A DNA stretch of 6,512 nt from Candidatus Rhabdochlamydia sp. (GTDB lineage: Bacteria; Chlamydiota; Chlamydiia; Chlamydiales; Rhabdochlamydiaceae): contig JASHWM010000191.1 in the NCBI GenBank assembly GCA_030044075.1, positions 1-6,512 on the forward strand, given 5' to 3'. The position numbers and the translations under genes were made by a program. The stretch's first letter is position 1, and each line of letters opens with the position of its first letter. The notes under the pieces were generated by a model, which saw nothing but the letters and a program-made list of their open reading frames with translations, made no database searches and had not been told where the DNA came from. Positions 1 through 6,340 of the stretch are shown one piece after another.

Positions 1-1
1 A

Positions 2-529
2 TTGTACTACAACGATTATAGCCTTGAATGTGAATCAAAACGTGCTGGAGCTATTGCTTTAATCCGTAAACTTCAGACAGTCGGGATTCCAATTACAGCC
101 ATCGGGTTACAAGAACACAATACCCTTGAGTGGCCCTCAGTTCAGCAGATTGAAGATACTATTGTTGCTTTTGTAGAATTGGGTCTTAAAGTAAATATCA
201 CAGAACTGGATATTGATGTTCTACCGTCTGCTTGGCAGTATAAAAATACTGACTTAAATACTGAAATTTATGCCAGTTTAAATCCATATTGGGAAAATCT
301 ACCAGATTCAGTCGATCAAGCATTTACAAAGCGCTATACTGAACTGTTTAAAATGTATTTAAAATATCATGGAGCAATTGAACGGGTGACATTTTGGGGG
401 GTTACTGACCGAAATTCCTGGTTAAATTATATGCCCATAAAGGGAAGAACAAATTATCCCCTTTTATTTGATCGCAATGGATACCCAAAATTAGCATTCG
501 ATGCTGTAATATCGCTCAAAAGGCCATAA
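2..529 (+). CDS. GH10 endo-1,4-beta-xylanase, C-terminal part (5' end outside window)
   Basis: This is the last 175 codons of a glycoside hydrolase family 10 enzyme, which cuts internal beta-1,4 bonds of xylan, usually outside the cell. The visible segment begins with the family's LYYNDY motif (codon 1 is TTG, an internal leucine and not a start). It continues with GLQEH at residues 35-39 and the nucleophile segment ITELD, where Glu68 is the expected catalytic nucleophile. FWGVTDRNSWL at 131-141 carries two Trp of the active-site cleft, and the closing YPLLFDRNGYPKLAFDAV at 152-169 is typical of the family's C-terminus. The acid/base Glu, the signal peptide and any binding module would lie in the missing upstream part. 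The end of the barrel is intact and no extra C-terminal domain follows. No convincing terminator was seen after the stop. Family assignment is firm; substrate (xylan rather than another glucan) is inferred from the family. Confidence 0.93.
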   Translation: MYYNDYSLECESKRAGAIALIRKLQTVGIPITAIGLQEHNTLEWPSVQQIEDTIVAFVELGLKVNITELDIDVLPSAWQYKNTDLNTEIYASLNPYWENLPDSVDQAFTKRYTELFKMYLKYHGAIERVTFWGVTDRNSWLNYMPIKGRTNYPLLFDRNGYPKLAFDAVISLKRP

Positions 530-537
530 TTGACTAA

Positions 538-609
538 ACATAGAGAATGTTTGCTAAACTTCTCCCAATCAAGAGTTCTGAAATCGTCCAACCGTCCCCC
601 CAATCTCAT
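538..609 (-). pseudogene. Short remnant of an unrecognised gene family, related to the pseudogene at 2413-2969
   Basis: On the minus strand an ATG at 609 opens a short frame reading MRLGGRLDDFRTLDWEKF, then SKHSLC, and runs on antisense into the end of the xylanase gene. The part at 538-582 aligns with 2696-2770: FRTLDW against FRTFDW, and EKFSKHSLC against ENFAKHNLC, with ten codons missing here between the two blocks. Several differences are synonymous third-base (or Leu first-base) changes (TTC/TTT, GAT/GAC, CAT/CAC, CTA/TTA, TGT/TGC), which supports this as once-coding sequence in this frame. No function can be assigned. It is probably not expressed. Confidence 0.5.
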
Positions 610-629
610 AACAAAATCACATCAAAAAT

Positions 630-809
630 CCATGACTGCGAGTGCGCTTGTCCATGCTGATAGCTATCACCCGCTTTGTTGTGTTTCAATTCTCGACAAA
701 TGGTAGACCGATGTACTCCAAGGGCTCGATCTCAGCCGGTGAATCTCCTTTTTTAAGTATGAATTCGGCACCTTTGTTCAAAGATCAGGTGCCTATAGCT
801 TCTTGCCAT
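630..809 (-). pseudogene. IS30-family transposase, N-terminal remnant with two frameshifts
   Basis: Read on the minus strand from ATG at 809, the first frame gives MARSYRHLIFEQRCRIH, the usual opening of an IS30 transposase (YxHLTxxERxxI). It then hits TAA at 753-755. Moving one base at about 759 gives ILKKGDSPAEI, and a second shift at 723-727 gives LGVHRSTICRELKHNKAGD followed by YQHGQAHSQS. Joined, these form the N-terminal DNA-binding helix-turn-helix of the family (AEIA-LGVHRSTICREL). Everything after about residue 60, including the DDE catalytic domain, is gone. The two shifts each look like the loss of a single base. No inverted repeats or target duplication could be defined, so the element boundaries are uncertain. 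The element is dead; it marks past insertion activity beside the xylanase gene. Confidence 0.78.
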
Positions 810-936
810 AGGGGGTCCCTTAAGAGGTTTTCTACAAAATACAGTATAATAAAATTTTTAATTATGATGTATTTTGTTTTTACTGTTTTTATTTCGGTCA
901 ACTTTTAATTTTCTAAAATTAATAATTTATTTTCAG

Positions 937-965
937 TTGAATAATAATAAATAGTATATTATAAT
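937..965 (+). promoter_or_regulatory. Sigma70-like promoter of the 463-residue protein gene
   Basis: A -35 box TTGAAT (937-942, 4 of 6 matches) and a perfect -10 box TATAAT (960-965) are separated by 17 bases. Transcription would start near 972, giving a leader of about 40 bases before the ATG at 1012. The surrounding stretch from about 840 to 1000 is very AT-rich, so chance matches are easier here. The perfect -10, ideal spacing and good position argue for a real promoter. Confidence 0.65.
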
Positions 966-1011
966 CTTAGAACTTTATAAAAGTTTATTTGTCAAGAAAA
1001 GAGGAATTATT

Positions 1012-2403
1012 ATGCGGATTCAGCTTGGAGCAGTGGGTTCTCCAAAGGATCTTCCTTTCGAAGTAGAGGCATCCCATATTTCTACCTATAGGGATAGAAT
1101 GCAGAACATGTCTTCGCTCAGTTCACTGGAGCAAAGAAATGAATGTTCTGAAGGCTGCCAGGTTTTTTGGGATGTGGTCTTGTATCCTTTTGTATTCATT
1201 TATCAAATCATTTCCTGGCCTTTTGTTAAGCTTTACGAACTTATTTTTGGACAAGATCTTAATTCTGTACCTGAGCCAGACCTTTCTCTACCTGACGCCC
1301 CTGATTATTCGGAAGACTTGATAAACGCAGCGCAAGATTATCGAGCTTGCGGAGCGCGAATGAAAGACCGCCCTGAACCTTTTGATTTACAATCTGTGAT
1401 TATCCAACAAGAACAACTAGCTCATCCGATTCTAGTTGATGATTTGCTTACTCGTTTTGATGAGATATTCACAAATTCCGATTGCAGTCAAGTACAGGAA
1501 TATGGTGGGAAATATATATTTAACAGGAATTCTAATGATGAGTCCAAGGCCTACTTGGCGGATAGGCCTTTTGAGATTCAAATGTTAGTAGGTGGGGAGT
1601 TGTTAAGAGGGATGGGTTATGGTGGCTATGTTCCGATGCGACAAATTATTAAATTTTATATCGATTTTATTAAAGAAAGAGACATCGCTCTCGAAGGAAC
1701 GAGTAATGCTTACTATGATAATTTAGAGATTATTGTAAAAAATATTATTTTTGAATTGGGAAAACCTGAAATCGATACCTCTAAAAAAAGAAACCTAATG
1801 GTTGAACTCGCCGAGGCTTACACAAATTGCAATGCTAGAAAGTACGAAGAAGCTCTCTGGCAATATCGTAAATTAATCAATCGTTCTGAAAACCTAGATA
1901 ACCTAGTTAGAATATGGCTGCAAGAATTCAAAGAAGAAGTGATTATGCAACACTACCAGATCCATGGGATGGAGGGAATGTCAGTCCATATTCTTAATCA
2001 TGCAAGGAAAGAAGTTGGGGATGAGTTTGGATTGAATGATTTGGGGTTGGTTGAGAATGATCCCTGGGTCTTTGCATACGATAATGATGAGGCGTTTCGT
2101 CGTCGGAATCGGTATCAGATGATTGATTTTAACCCGGAAGAGTACAAAAGATTACTGAATGCACACTACACAACAGAAGCTCTTTTACAGGTCGTCAGCT
2201 GTAAAATTGAAAGCGAGAATGTAAGCCGGGTAATCAATGAATACCTTCAAAACGAGTATACCCAAGAAACGATTACAGATGATGACTTGGAATTGATGTA
2301 CACAAACTCTGTTGATGAGAATGGATCTTCACAAGCGAAATTAAACTATAAAGGAGTCGCAATCTTGTTAGAAAGACTCGGATTTTTAGAGAAAATATCT
2401 TAA
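1012..2403 (+). CDS. Orphan protein of unknown function with N-terminal hydrophobic hairpin
   Basis: A 463-residue protein I do not recognise with certainty. The ATG is preceded by GAGGA (1001-1005) at a 6-base spacing and by a good promoter. Residues 1-50 are polar with Cys45 and Cys49. Residues 51-79 are strongly hydrophobic, with two similar units (YPFVFIYQII, WPFVKLYELI) 11 residues apart, and could dip into or hairpin across a membrane. A proline- and acid-rich linker follows (about 87-100), then a long, mostly helical, charged region to the end. Residues 266-345 hold a pattern of C273-x-x-R, a helical block ending FKEEVIMQHY, VHILNHARKE, then GDEFGLND. This recalls helical domains of chlamydial orphan proteins and, more distantly, NEL-type effector ligases, but the NEL CxD motif is not kept. 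No signal peptide is evident. It stands alone, with a convergent pseudogene downstream. A host-directed or membrane-associated role is speculation. Confidence 0.88.
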   Translation: MRIQLGAVGSPKDLPFEVEASHISTYRDRMQNMSSLSSLEQRNECSEGCQVFWDVVLYPFVFIYQIISWPFVKLYELIFGQDLNSVPEPDLSLPDAPDYSEDLINAAQDYRACGARMKDRPEPFDLQSVIIQQEQLAHPILVDDLLTRFDEIFTNSDCSQVQEYGGKYIFNRNSNDESKAYLADRPFEIQMLVGGELLRGMGYGGYVPMRQIIKFYIDFIKERDIALEGTSNAYYDNLEIIVKNIIFELGKPEIDTSKKRNLMVELAEAYTNCNARKYEEALWQYRKLINRSENLDNLVRIWLQEFKEEVIMQHYQIHGMEGMSVHILNHARKEVGDEFGLNDLGLVENDPWVFAYDNDEAFRRRNRYQMIDFNPEEYKRLLNAHYTTEALLQVVSCKIESENVSRVINEYLQNEYTQETITDDDLELMYTNSVDENGSSQAKLNYKGVAILLERLGFLEKIS

Positions 2404-2412
2404 GCTGTATAG

Positions 2413-2969
2413 TTACTTGTCTGATAGGGAGCGTTTATAATCCGAATCCATAGATTTTGTCTTCTTCATTTCTTTTATTTTTTTGAAGGACAAAAATGGG
2501 ACAAATTGTTTGTACATTTGTAATCTATTCTTATGGACATTGTCAGGTTTTGTGAAAAGTAGCGCCTGTCCATGCTCAGCAATATCTTGTACAATTCTTT
2601 CATGCCTATAGTAAGTTAGGATGGGAATATTGATATCAGCGGTTCCATAACCTTGATAAAAAGACGCCTCCTATCTGAGGGAAATTGTGACTGTAGCATA
2701 AATTGTGTTTGGCAAAATTCTCGCATAAATTAACAAAAATATTTAGGTCCTGCCAGTCAAAAGTTCTAAATGGAGGCAAATGCCATACCTCTATAGAGCT
2801 TCGAATCTGTCGTTTCTTGCCGGAAACCTTGTAAAATGTTTTCTGGAATATTGTCTTGCGGTTTTCCCAAAATATAAAATAGTATCTTTGCAATCACCTT
2901 TAAACGGTGATAGCCATCTAAAAAGTGGTTGTGGGCATTTGAAAAGATACAGACAAAAAAAAGGAAAAC
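2413..2969 (-). pseudogene. Decayed gene of unrecognised family, readable through three frames
   Basis: On the minus strand three consecutive frames each look coding and join end to end. The first (about 2969-2766) includes NHFLDGYHRLKVIAKIL and YRGMAFASI, then a stop. The second (about 2790-2660) includes PPFRTFDWQDLNIF and CENFAKHNLCYSHNFPQ. The third (about 2661-2413) includes YQGYGTADINIPILTYYRHE, ALLFTKPDNVHKNRLQMYK and a lysine-rich tail KKIKEMKK, ending at TAA (2413-2415). Frame changes fall near 2770-2790 and 2652-2678. No start codon can be fixed, because the first frame is closed by TAA at 2970-2972, which overlaps the peptidase start on the other strand. The DGYHR string is faintly like the D-G-x-H-R of ParB-type domains, but that is too little to name it. 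Part of frame two is related to the remnant at 538-582. It is convergent with the 463-residue protein gene, ending 9 bases from it. Confidence 0.6.
2851..2878 (+). promoter_or_regulatory. Possible promoter of the S53 peptidase gene
   Basis: TTGTCT (2851-2856, 4 of 6 to the -35 consensus) and TATAAA (2873-2878, 5 of 6 to the -10 consensus) are 16 bases apart. Transcription would begin near 2885 and give a leader of about 87 bases. It lies inside the minus-strand pseudogene, so some of its match may be chance. Confidence 0.4.
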
Positions 2970-2971
2970 TT

Positions 2972-5086
2972 ATGAAAGACCAATTCTCCTGTTTTTTTAG
3001 AGGTTCTACGTTGCTCATCTTGGCGCTTACGCTCCAAGCAGGTGCAGCACCATCAGAAGAGATCGAACATCCTTCTGTAAGGCTCTCTGGACATGTTCCT
3101 AGCAAGGCGGTGTCCGAGGCAGTTTTCTTAAAAGACCTTGATGCTGAAAGCCACGTTCCTTTGACGATCGTTTTGCCGCTGCGCAATAAAGATGCATTGG
3201 AGGAGTTAGTCCAACGTATCTATGACCCGAATGATAAAGAGCATTACGGCAAGTATCTTACCACTGAAGAATTTGCCGAGCAGTTTGCTCCAACCCAGGA
3301 AGATTATGATCAAATCGTAGCCTATGCAAATAGTTTAGGTCTGAGTGTTACTGGAACTCATTCGAATCGTACGCTATTGAATGTAGCAGGGCAAAAAGAG
3401 CACGTTGAGAAAGCTTTTAATCTTTCTTTGCAACTGTATCAGAAGTCGAATGGCCAGGTATTTTACGCTCCTGATAATGAACCTGAAGTTCCAGCTTCTG
3501 TCGCTTCAATTATTCATGGGATAGTGGGCCTGGATAACCACGCTGTATGGCATACATATAACAGAAAAAGACACTCATCCGAAGACATGTTAGACGCAAG
3601 CGATGCATCGCATGCTCATCCTTCTGGTCCTGGAGGAGGTTATTCGCCTAATGATCTCTTGACTGCTTATAACCTGAGCCCAGTGGCAGCAAATGGATCC
3701 GGGCAGATCATTGCTCTATTTGAGCTGGGGAGCTATCTGGCAAGCGACATTAATGAATATGCCAAGTATTTTGGCCTGCCTTCAGCTAAATTGAAAAATA
3801 TTTTGGTCGATGGCGGTTCCAAAAGCGGGATTGATCCAGAAGTAACGTTAGACATCGAGCTTGCCCTTGCACTAGCGCCACAGAGCGAGATTTATGTGTA
3901 TGAAGGCCCTAACTCGGATCAAGGAGTTCTAGATACATATAATCGCATTGCGACAGACAACCTTGCGAAACAAGTGAGCACATCCTGGGGAATGAGTGAA
4001 AATTTGGTAAGTTCTCAATATCTTCAAGCAGAAAATGCTATTTTCATGCAGATGGCAGCACACGGCCAGACAATTTATGCTGCTGCCGGCGATAGCGGTG
4101 CCTATGATGACTATCCTACTCTCAAGCTTGAGGTGGATGATCCAGCTTCTCAGCCTTATGTCGTAGGTGTAGGGGGAACAAAGCTTACGGTGAATCCATC
4201 TAGCGGAGCCTATGGCAGTGAATCGGTGTGGGACAATGGGCAAGGCAACGGGGCCGGCGGAGGCGGTGTCAGCACTGTTTGGACAGTCCCTTCATGGCAA
4301 GAGAATGTACCTACAATCTATTCAAAGACCCATCGAAACGTTCCTGATGTTGCGCTCAACGCAGATCCAGATACCGGCTATTCCATTTTCTATGATGGAC
4401 AATGGACGATATATGGCGGGACGAGCTGCGCAGCTCCCCTTTGGGCAGCGTTTACTGCGCGGATCAACCAGGAGCGACTGGCAAGTCAAAAGGCCGTGCT
4501 AGGTTTTGCGAACCCTTTGATTTATTCGATAGGGCTGGGGTCATCCTATACGACAAATTTTCATGATGTCACTACGGGCAATAATTTATTTTATTCCGCT
4601 GGGAAGGGTTATGACAATGCTTCGGGATGGGGTTCTTTTGTCGGGGCCAATTTATTTGCAAGTTTGACGAATCAAACCACCTCGCAAGCAAGTGAGCCTG
4701 AACCTGTAGCAAGTCAGCTTGAACCTGTTTTGAATATTGCCATGACGCATGGAGCAGTTTTTAAAAAAGGAGGGGTCGGTTCCTATAAAATTACGGTTTC
4801 TAATGAAGGCGATGCATCGACATCGGGTGTTCTTACCGTAGCCATCACTCTTCCAGAAGGCCTCAAATGCAGAGCATTGAATGGCACAGGATGGGTGTTT
4901 GATCACAAGACCCTAACTTGCACGTACAGTAGTGCGGTAGAGGCCGGTTCGAGCTATCCTGCAATCACATTGATTGTCAATGTAGATCATCATGCTCCAC
5001 ATTCGGTGACTACAACAGCCACTGTTTCAGGGGGCGGATCTGCTGAGAGCAAGACCGTCTCATCGAGTCTAATGACGATTAGATAA
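2972..5086 (+). CDS. Secreted S53 family peptidase (sedolisin/kumamolisin type) with C-terminal DUF11 domain
   Basis: A 704-residue serine-carboxyl endopeptidase; family members act at acid pH after self-removal of the propeptide. The ATG at 2972 is chosen because AAGGA (2961-2965) lies 6 bases upstream and a signal peptide follows directly (K2, R10, hydrophobic 11-25, AGAA cleavage region); the frame stays open to 2780 but that part lacks these signs. Residues about 38-190 are the pro-kumamolisin activation domain, followed by a His/Ser/Gly-rich processing region at 200-223. The catalytic domain has Glu290 and Asp294 in DPEVTLDIE, oxyanion Asp374 in AAGDSG, and nucleophile Ser485 in GGTSCAAPLWAA. 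A calcium site is formed by HDVTTG (Asp532) and GKGYDNASGWG (Asp548). After a Gln/Ser/Pro/Glu linker (565-585), residues 586-690 form a DUF11 domain with ITVSNEGD, LPEGL, LTCTY and a Cys633/Cys650 pair. All key residues are present, so it is probably active outside the cytoplasm. It appears to be a single-gene unit. Confidence 0.95.
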   Translation: MKDQFSCFFRGSTLLILALTLQAGAAPSEEIEHPSVRLSGHVPSKAVSEAVFLKDLDAESHVPLTIVLPLRNKDALEELVQRIYDPNDKEHYGKYLTTEEFAEQFAPTQEDYDQIVAYANSLGLSVTGTHSNRTLLNVAGQKEHVEKAFNLSLQLYQKSNGQVFYAPDNEPEVPASVASIIHGIVGLDNHAVWHTYNRKRHSSEDMLDASDASHAHPSGPGGGYSPNDLLTAYNLSPVAANGSGQIIALFELGSYLASDINEYAKYFGLPSAKLKNILVDGGSKSGIDPEVTLDIELALALAPQSEIYVYEGPNSDQGVLDTYNRIATDNLAKQVSTSWGMSENLVSSQYLQAENAIFMQMAAHGQTIYAAAGDSGAYDDYPTLKLEVDDPASQPYVVGVGGTKLTVNPSSGAYGSESVWDNGQGNGAGGGGVSTVWTVPSWQENVPTIYSKTHRNVPDVALNADPDTGYSIFYDGQWTIYGGTSCAAPLWAAFTARINQERLASQKAVLGFANPLIYSIGLGSSYTTNFHDVTTGNNLFYSAGKGYDNASGWGSFVGANLFASLTNQTTSQASEPEPVASQLEPVLNIAMTHGAVFKKGGVGSYKITVSNEGDASTSGVLTVAITLPEGLKCRALNGTGWVFDHKTLTCTYSSAVEAGSSYPAITLIVNVDHHAPHSVTTTATVSGGGSAESKTVSSSLMTIR

Positions 5087-5100
5087 AGTTGACTTTGAAC

Positions 5101-5131
5101 ATATATCCCGCGAATGTTTCGCGGGATATAT
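5101..5131. terminator. Perfect 14-bp hairpin between convergent genes, probable two-way terminator
   Basis: The arms at 5101-5114 and 5118-5131 are exact reverse complements around a 3-base TGT loop, with CCCGCG as the GC core and ATATAT at the outer ends. It sits 14 bases after the peptidase stop and 12 bases after the reductase stop on the other strand. There is no long T run on either side, so it is not a textbook intrinsic terminator, but stem strength and position fit termination of both transcripts. Confidence 0.7.
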
Positions 5132-5134
5132 ATG

Positions 5135-5156
5135 GCTACGCCTTTAACGGCGTGGC
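5135..5156. terminator. Second hairpin overlapping the reductase stop codon
   Basis: The arms GCTACGCC (5135-5142) and GGCGTGGC (5149-5156) pair with one mismatch or wobble around a 6-base loop. The loop includes the reductase stop codon (5144-5146, minus strand). It lies 3 bases beyond the 14-bp hairpin. It may help termination or protect the 3' end of the reductase messenger, or may be a coincidence of the basic C-terminus codons. Confidence 0.35.
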
Positions 5157-6223
5157 TTTGGAAGAATGCCCTCTTTAACATATTCATCAAAACGTTTCTT
5201 AAACTCGCTCATTGTGTCGGGATGACGTGTAAAGCCCGATCGCCTGATTTTTCCAAGGGCGAGGACAATATCAAATTCGATAGCAAAGACAAATTCGTGA
5301 AACTTCCAGGTGATCTCTTTGACCAAATTCATGTGCTTGAGATTTTGCTTTTGAGATAATCTTCGCCAAAGGTCAGCTTGCTCGATCATTGCTTCGCCAA
5401 GCGGAAATGTCCGTGGACCTCCCAATTCTACGCCAAAATATTCTGCGATCTCAGGCCAAAGCAGCGACCACCTTGTCGGGTCCCCGTTTGCAATATTAAA
5501 AAGTTGTCCCTTAGCTCCCTCTGTTGCAGTAGCCCAAACGGATGCTTCTCCTATCTGCTCTGCATCAACGATCTGGGTCATTGCCTCAAAAGCTTTTCTT
5601 GAACCTGGGAAGTATAATGGCATTCCCAATTCTCGGACAACGCTTGCATAAGTCCCGATTCCAAGAACTAAGTTCATCGGATTATTGATCGCAAACCCTG
5701 TTAAGTGCGGAGAGATGAGATTGGTCCATTTCCACTTGGCATCGGTGCGTGATCGCAGATACATGACTTGGGCATAATTAAAGTTGGGGCCAAGGGAGGG
5801 CGGGAGGTCTTCATTTGCCGGCATAGTCAACTGACCTAAATGAACGCCATAATACTTTGCCCCTGTTATAAGAATGACATGTTGCAAAGAACTGCCGCAG
5901 GCCTCAATTCCCTCAATAATATTGACGAGCATCGCTCGGTTGGGCTCTACTTCCTCGGCAAAAGTAGGATAGGGAAGGTAGGCCGTATAAAATACATGGG
6001 TGACATTAGAAAGCGTTGCGAGCTTCTGGCGCGTTTGTTCTTTGTCAAGTAAATCGACAGCAAGTGTTTGATGTGCGCCAGGCACCTGATTGCCAGATCT
6101 GGAAATCGCCACCACTTTCCATTTGCCTTCTTTAACAAGTGCTGCGGTGATCGCCTGACCAATGATTCCAGTTGCTCCGACCACAATCGCAGTTTTATTC
6201 GAAACATCACTGCCTGTTTTCAT
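5144..6223 (-). CDS. PRISE-type short-chain dehydrogenase/reductase (progesterone 5-beta-reductase/iridoid synthase-like)
   Basis: A 359-residue NAD(P)H-dependent reductase of the extended/atypical SDR superfamily, cytoplasmic. The start at 6223 has GGAG (6229-6232) 5 bases upstream and a good promoter. The Rossmann motif GATGIIG is at 16-22, preceded by beta-strand TAIVV. Ser41-Arg42 at the end of the second strand suggests preference for NADPH. TGAKYYGVHLG (120-130) matches the family's TGxKHY motif with Lys123, and NFNY (147-150) corresponds to NFYY with the second Tyr kept. These are the expected Lys/Tyr pair in place of the usual YxxxK. RPH-type segment SPHLTGFAINNPMN (171-184) and FNIANGD (242-248) are also typical. 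Family members reduce activated C=C bonds of enones; the physiological substrate here is unknown. Length is normal. The first half of the usual NFYYxxED motif is altered (NFNYAQVM). It is divergent from the FAD oxidoreductase gene. Confidence 0.9.
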   Translation of the reverse strand: MKTGSDVSNKTAIVVGATGIIGQAITAALVKEGKWKVVAISRSGNQVPGAHQTLAVDLLDKEQTRQKLATLSNVTHVFYTAYLPYPTFAEEVEPNRAMLVNIIEGIEACGSSLQHVILITGAKYYGVHLGQLTMPANEDLPPSLGPNFNYAQVMYLRSRTDAKWKWTNLISPHLTGFAINNPMNLVLGIGTYASVVRELGMPLYFPGSRKAFEAMTQIVDAEQIGEASVWATATEGAKGQLFNIANGDPTRWSLLWPEIAEYFGVELGGPRTFPLGEAMIEQADLWRRLSQKQNLKHMNLVKEITWKFHEFVFAIEFDIVLALGKIRRSGFTRHPDTMSEFKKRFDEYVKEGILPKPRR

Positions 6224-6262
6224 TCAAACTCCAAACACTATAGATGCTAAGGTCTCATCGCT

Positions 6263-6291
6263 TTTATGCAAGCGTTTGATTTCTATGTCAA
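6263..6291 (-). promoter_or_regulatory. Promoter of the PRISE reductase gene
   Basis: On the minus strand a perfect -35 TTGACA (6291-6286) and a -10 CATAAA (6268-6263, 4 of 6) are separated by exactly 17 bases. Transcription would start near 6256, giving a leader of about 33 bases. It mirrors the plus-strand promoter at 6328-6356 and lies in the same inverted repeat. Confidence 0.68.
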
Positions 6292-6340
6292 GGGCGATAT
6301 AGTCCTCTTTTTTGCGGAGCCCATCCCTTGACAAGAAATC
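6278..6340. repeat. Inverted repeat carrying the two outward -35 boxes
   Basis: The left arm 6278-6294 (GATTTCTATGTCAAGGG) and right arm 6325-6340 (CCCTTGACAAGAAATC) are reverse complements except for one extra base in the left arm, with a 30-base spacer at 6295-6324. Each arm contains an outward-facing TTGACA. The symmetry suggests a duplicated promoter or a two-fold regulator site; no regulator gene is visible in the window. Confidence 0.7.

Noticed and set aside
536..552. Small hairpin AAACAT/ATGTTT after the xylanase stop as a terminator
   Set aside because: The stem is only 6 bp, mostly A-T, with no T tract; it is also inside a former coding fragment on the other strand.
642..908. Plus-strand open frame of 88 codons in the gap after the xylanase gene
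   Set aside because: It lies antisense to the IS30 transposase remnant, has no ribosome site, and its protein looks like a reverse-strand shadow.
2893..2911. ATCACC/GGTGAT hairpin in the peptidase leader as a regulatory element
   Set aside because: A 6-bp stem with a 7-base loop is easily found by chance and does not cover the ribosome site.
2921..2935. DGYHR string in the pseudogene as evidence of a ParB-like nuclease
   Set aside because: Only five residues match and the rest of the reconstructed protein shows no ParB motifs.
2780..2971. In-frame upstream extension of the S53 peptidase to an ATG at 2780
   Set aside because: It would put 64 residues before a well-formed signal peptide, has no ribosome site, and overlaps the minus-strand pseudogene; the start at 2972 has AAGGA at the right distance.
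3929..4243. Minus-strand open frame inside the peptidase gene
   Set aside because: It is antisense to the catalytic domain, with no start signals and no recognisable protein features.
5378..6250. Several plus-strand open frames opposite the PRISE reductase
   Set aside because: They are shadows of the conserved reductase coding sequence and lack ribosome sites.
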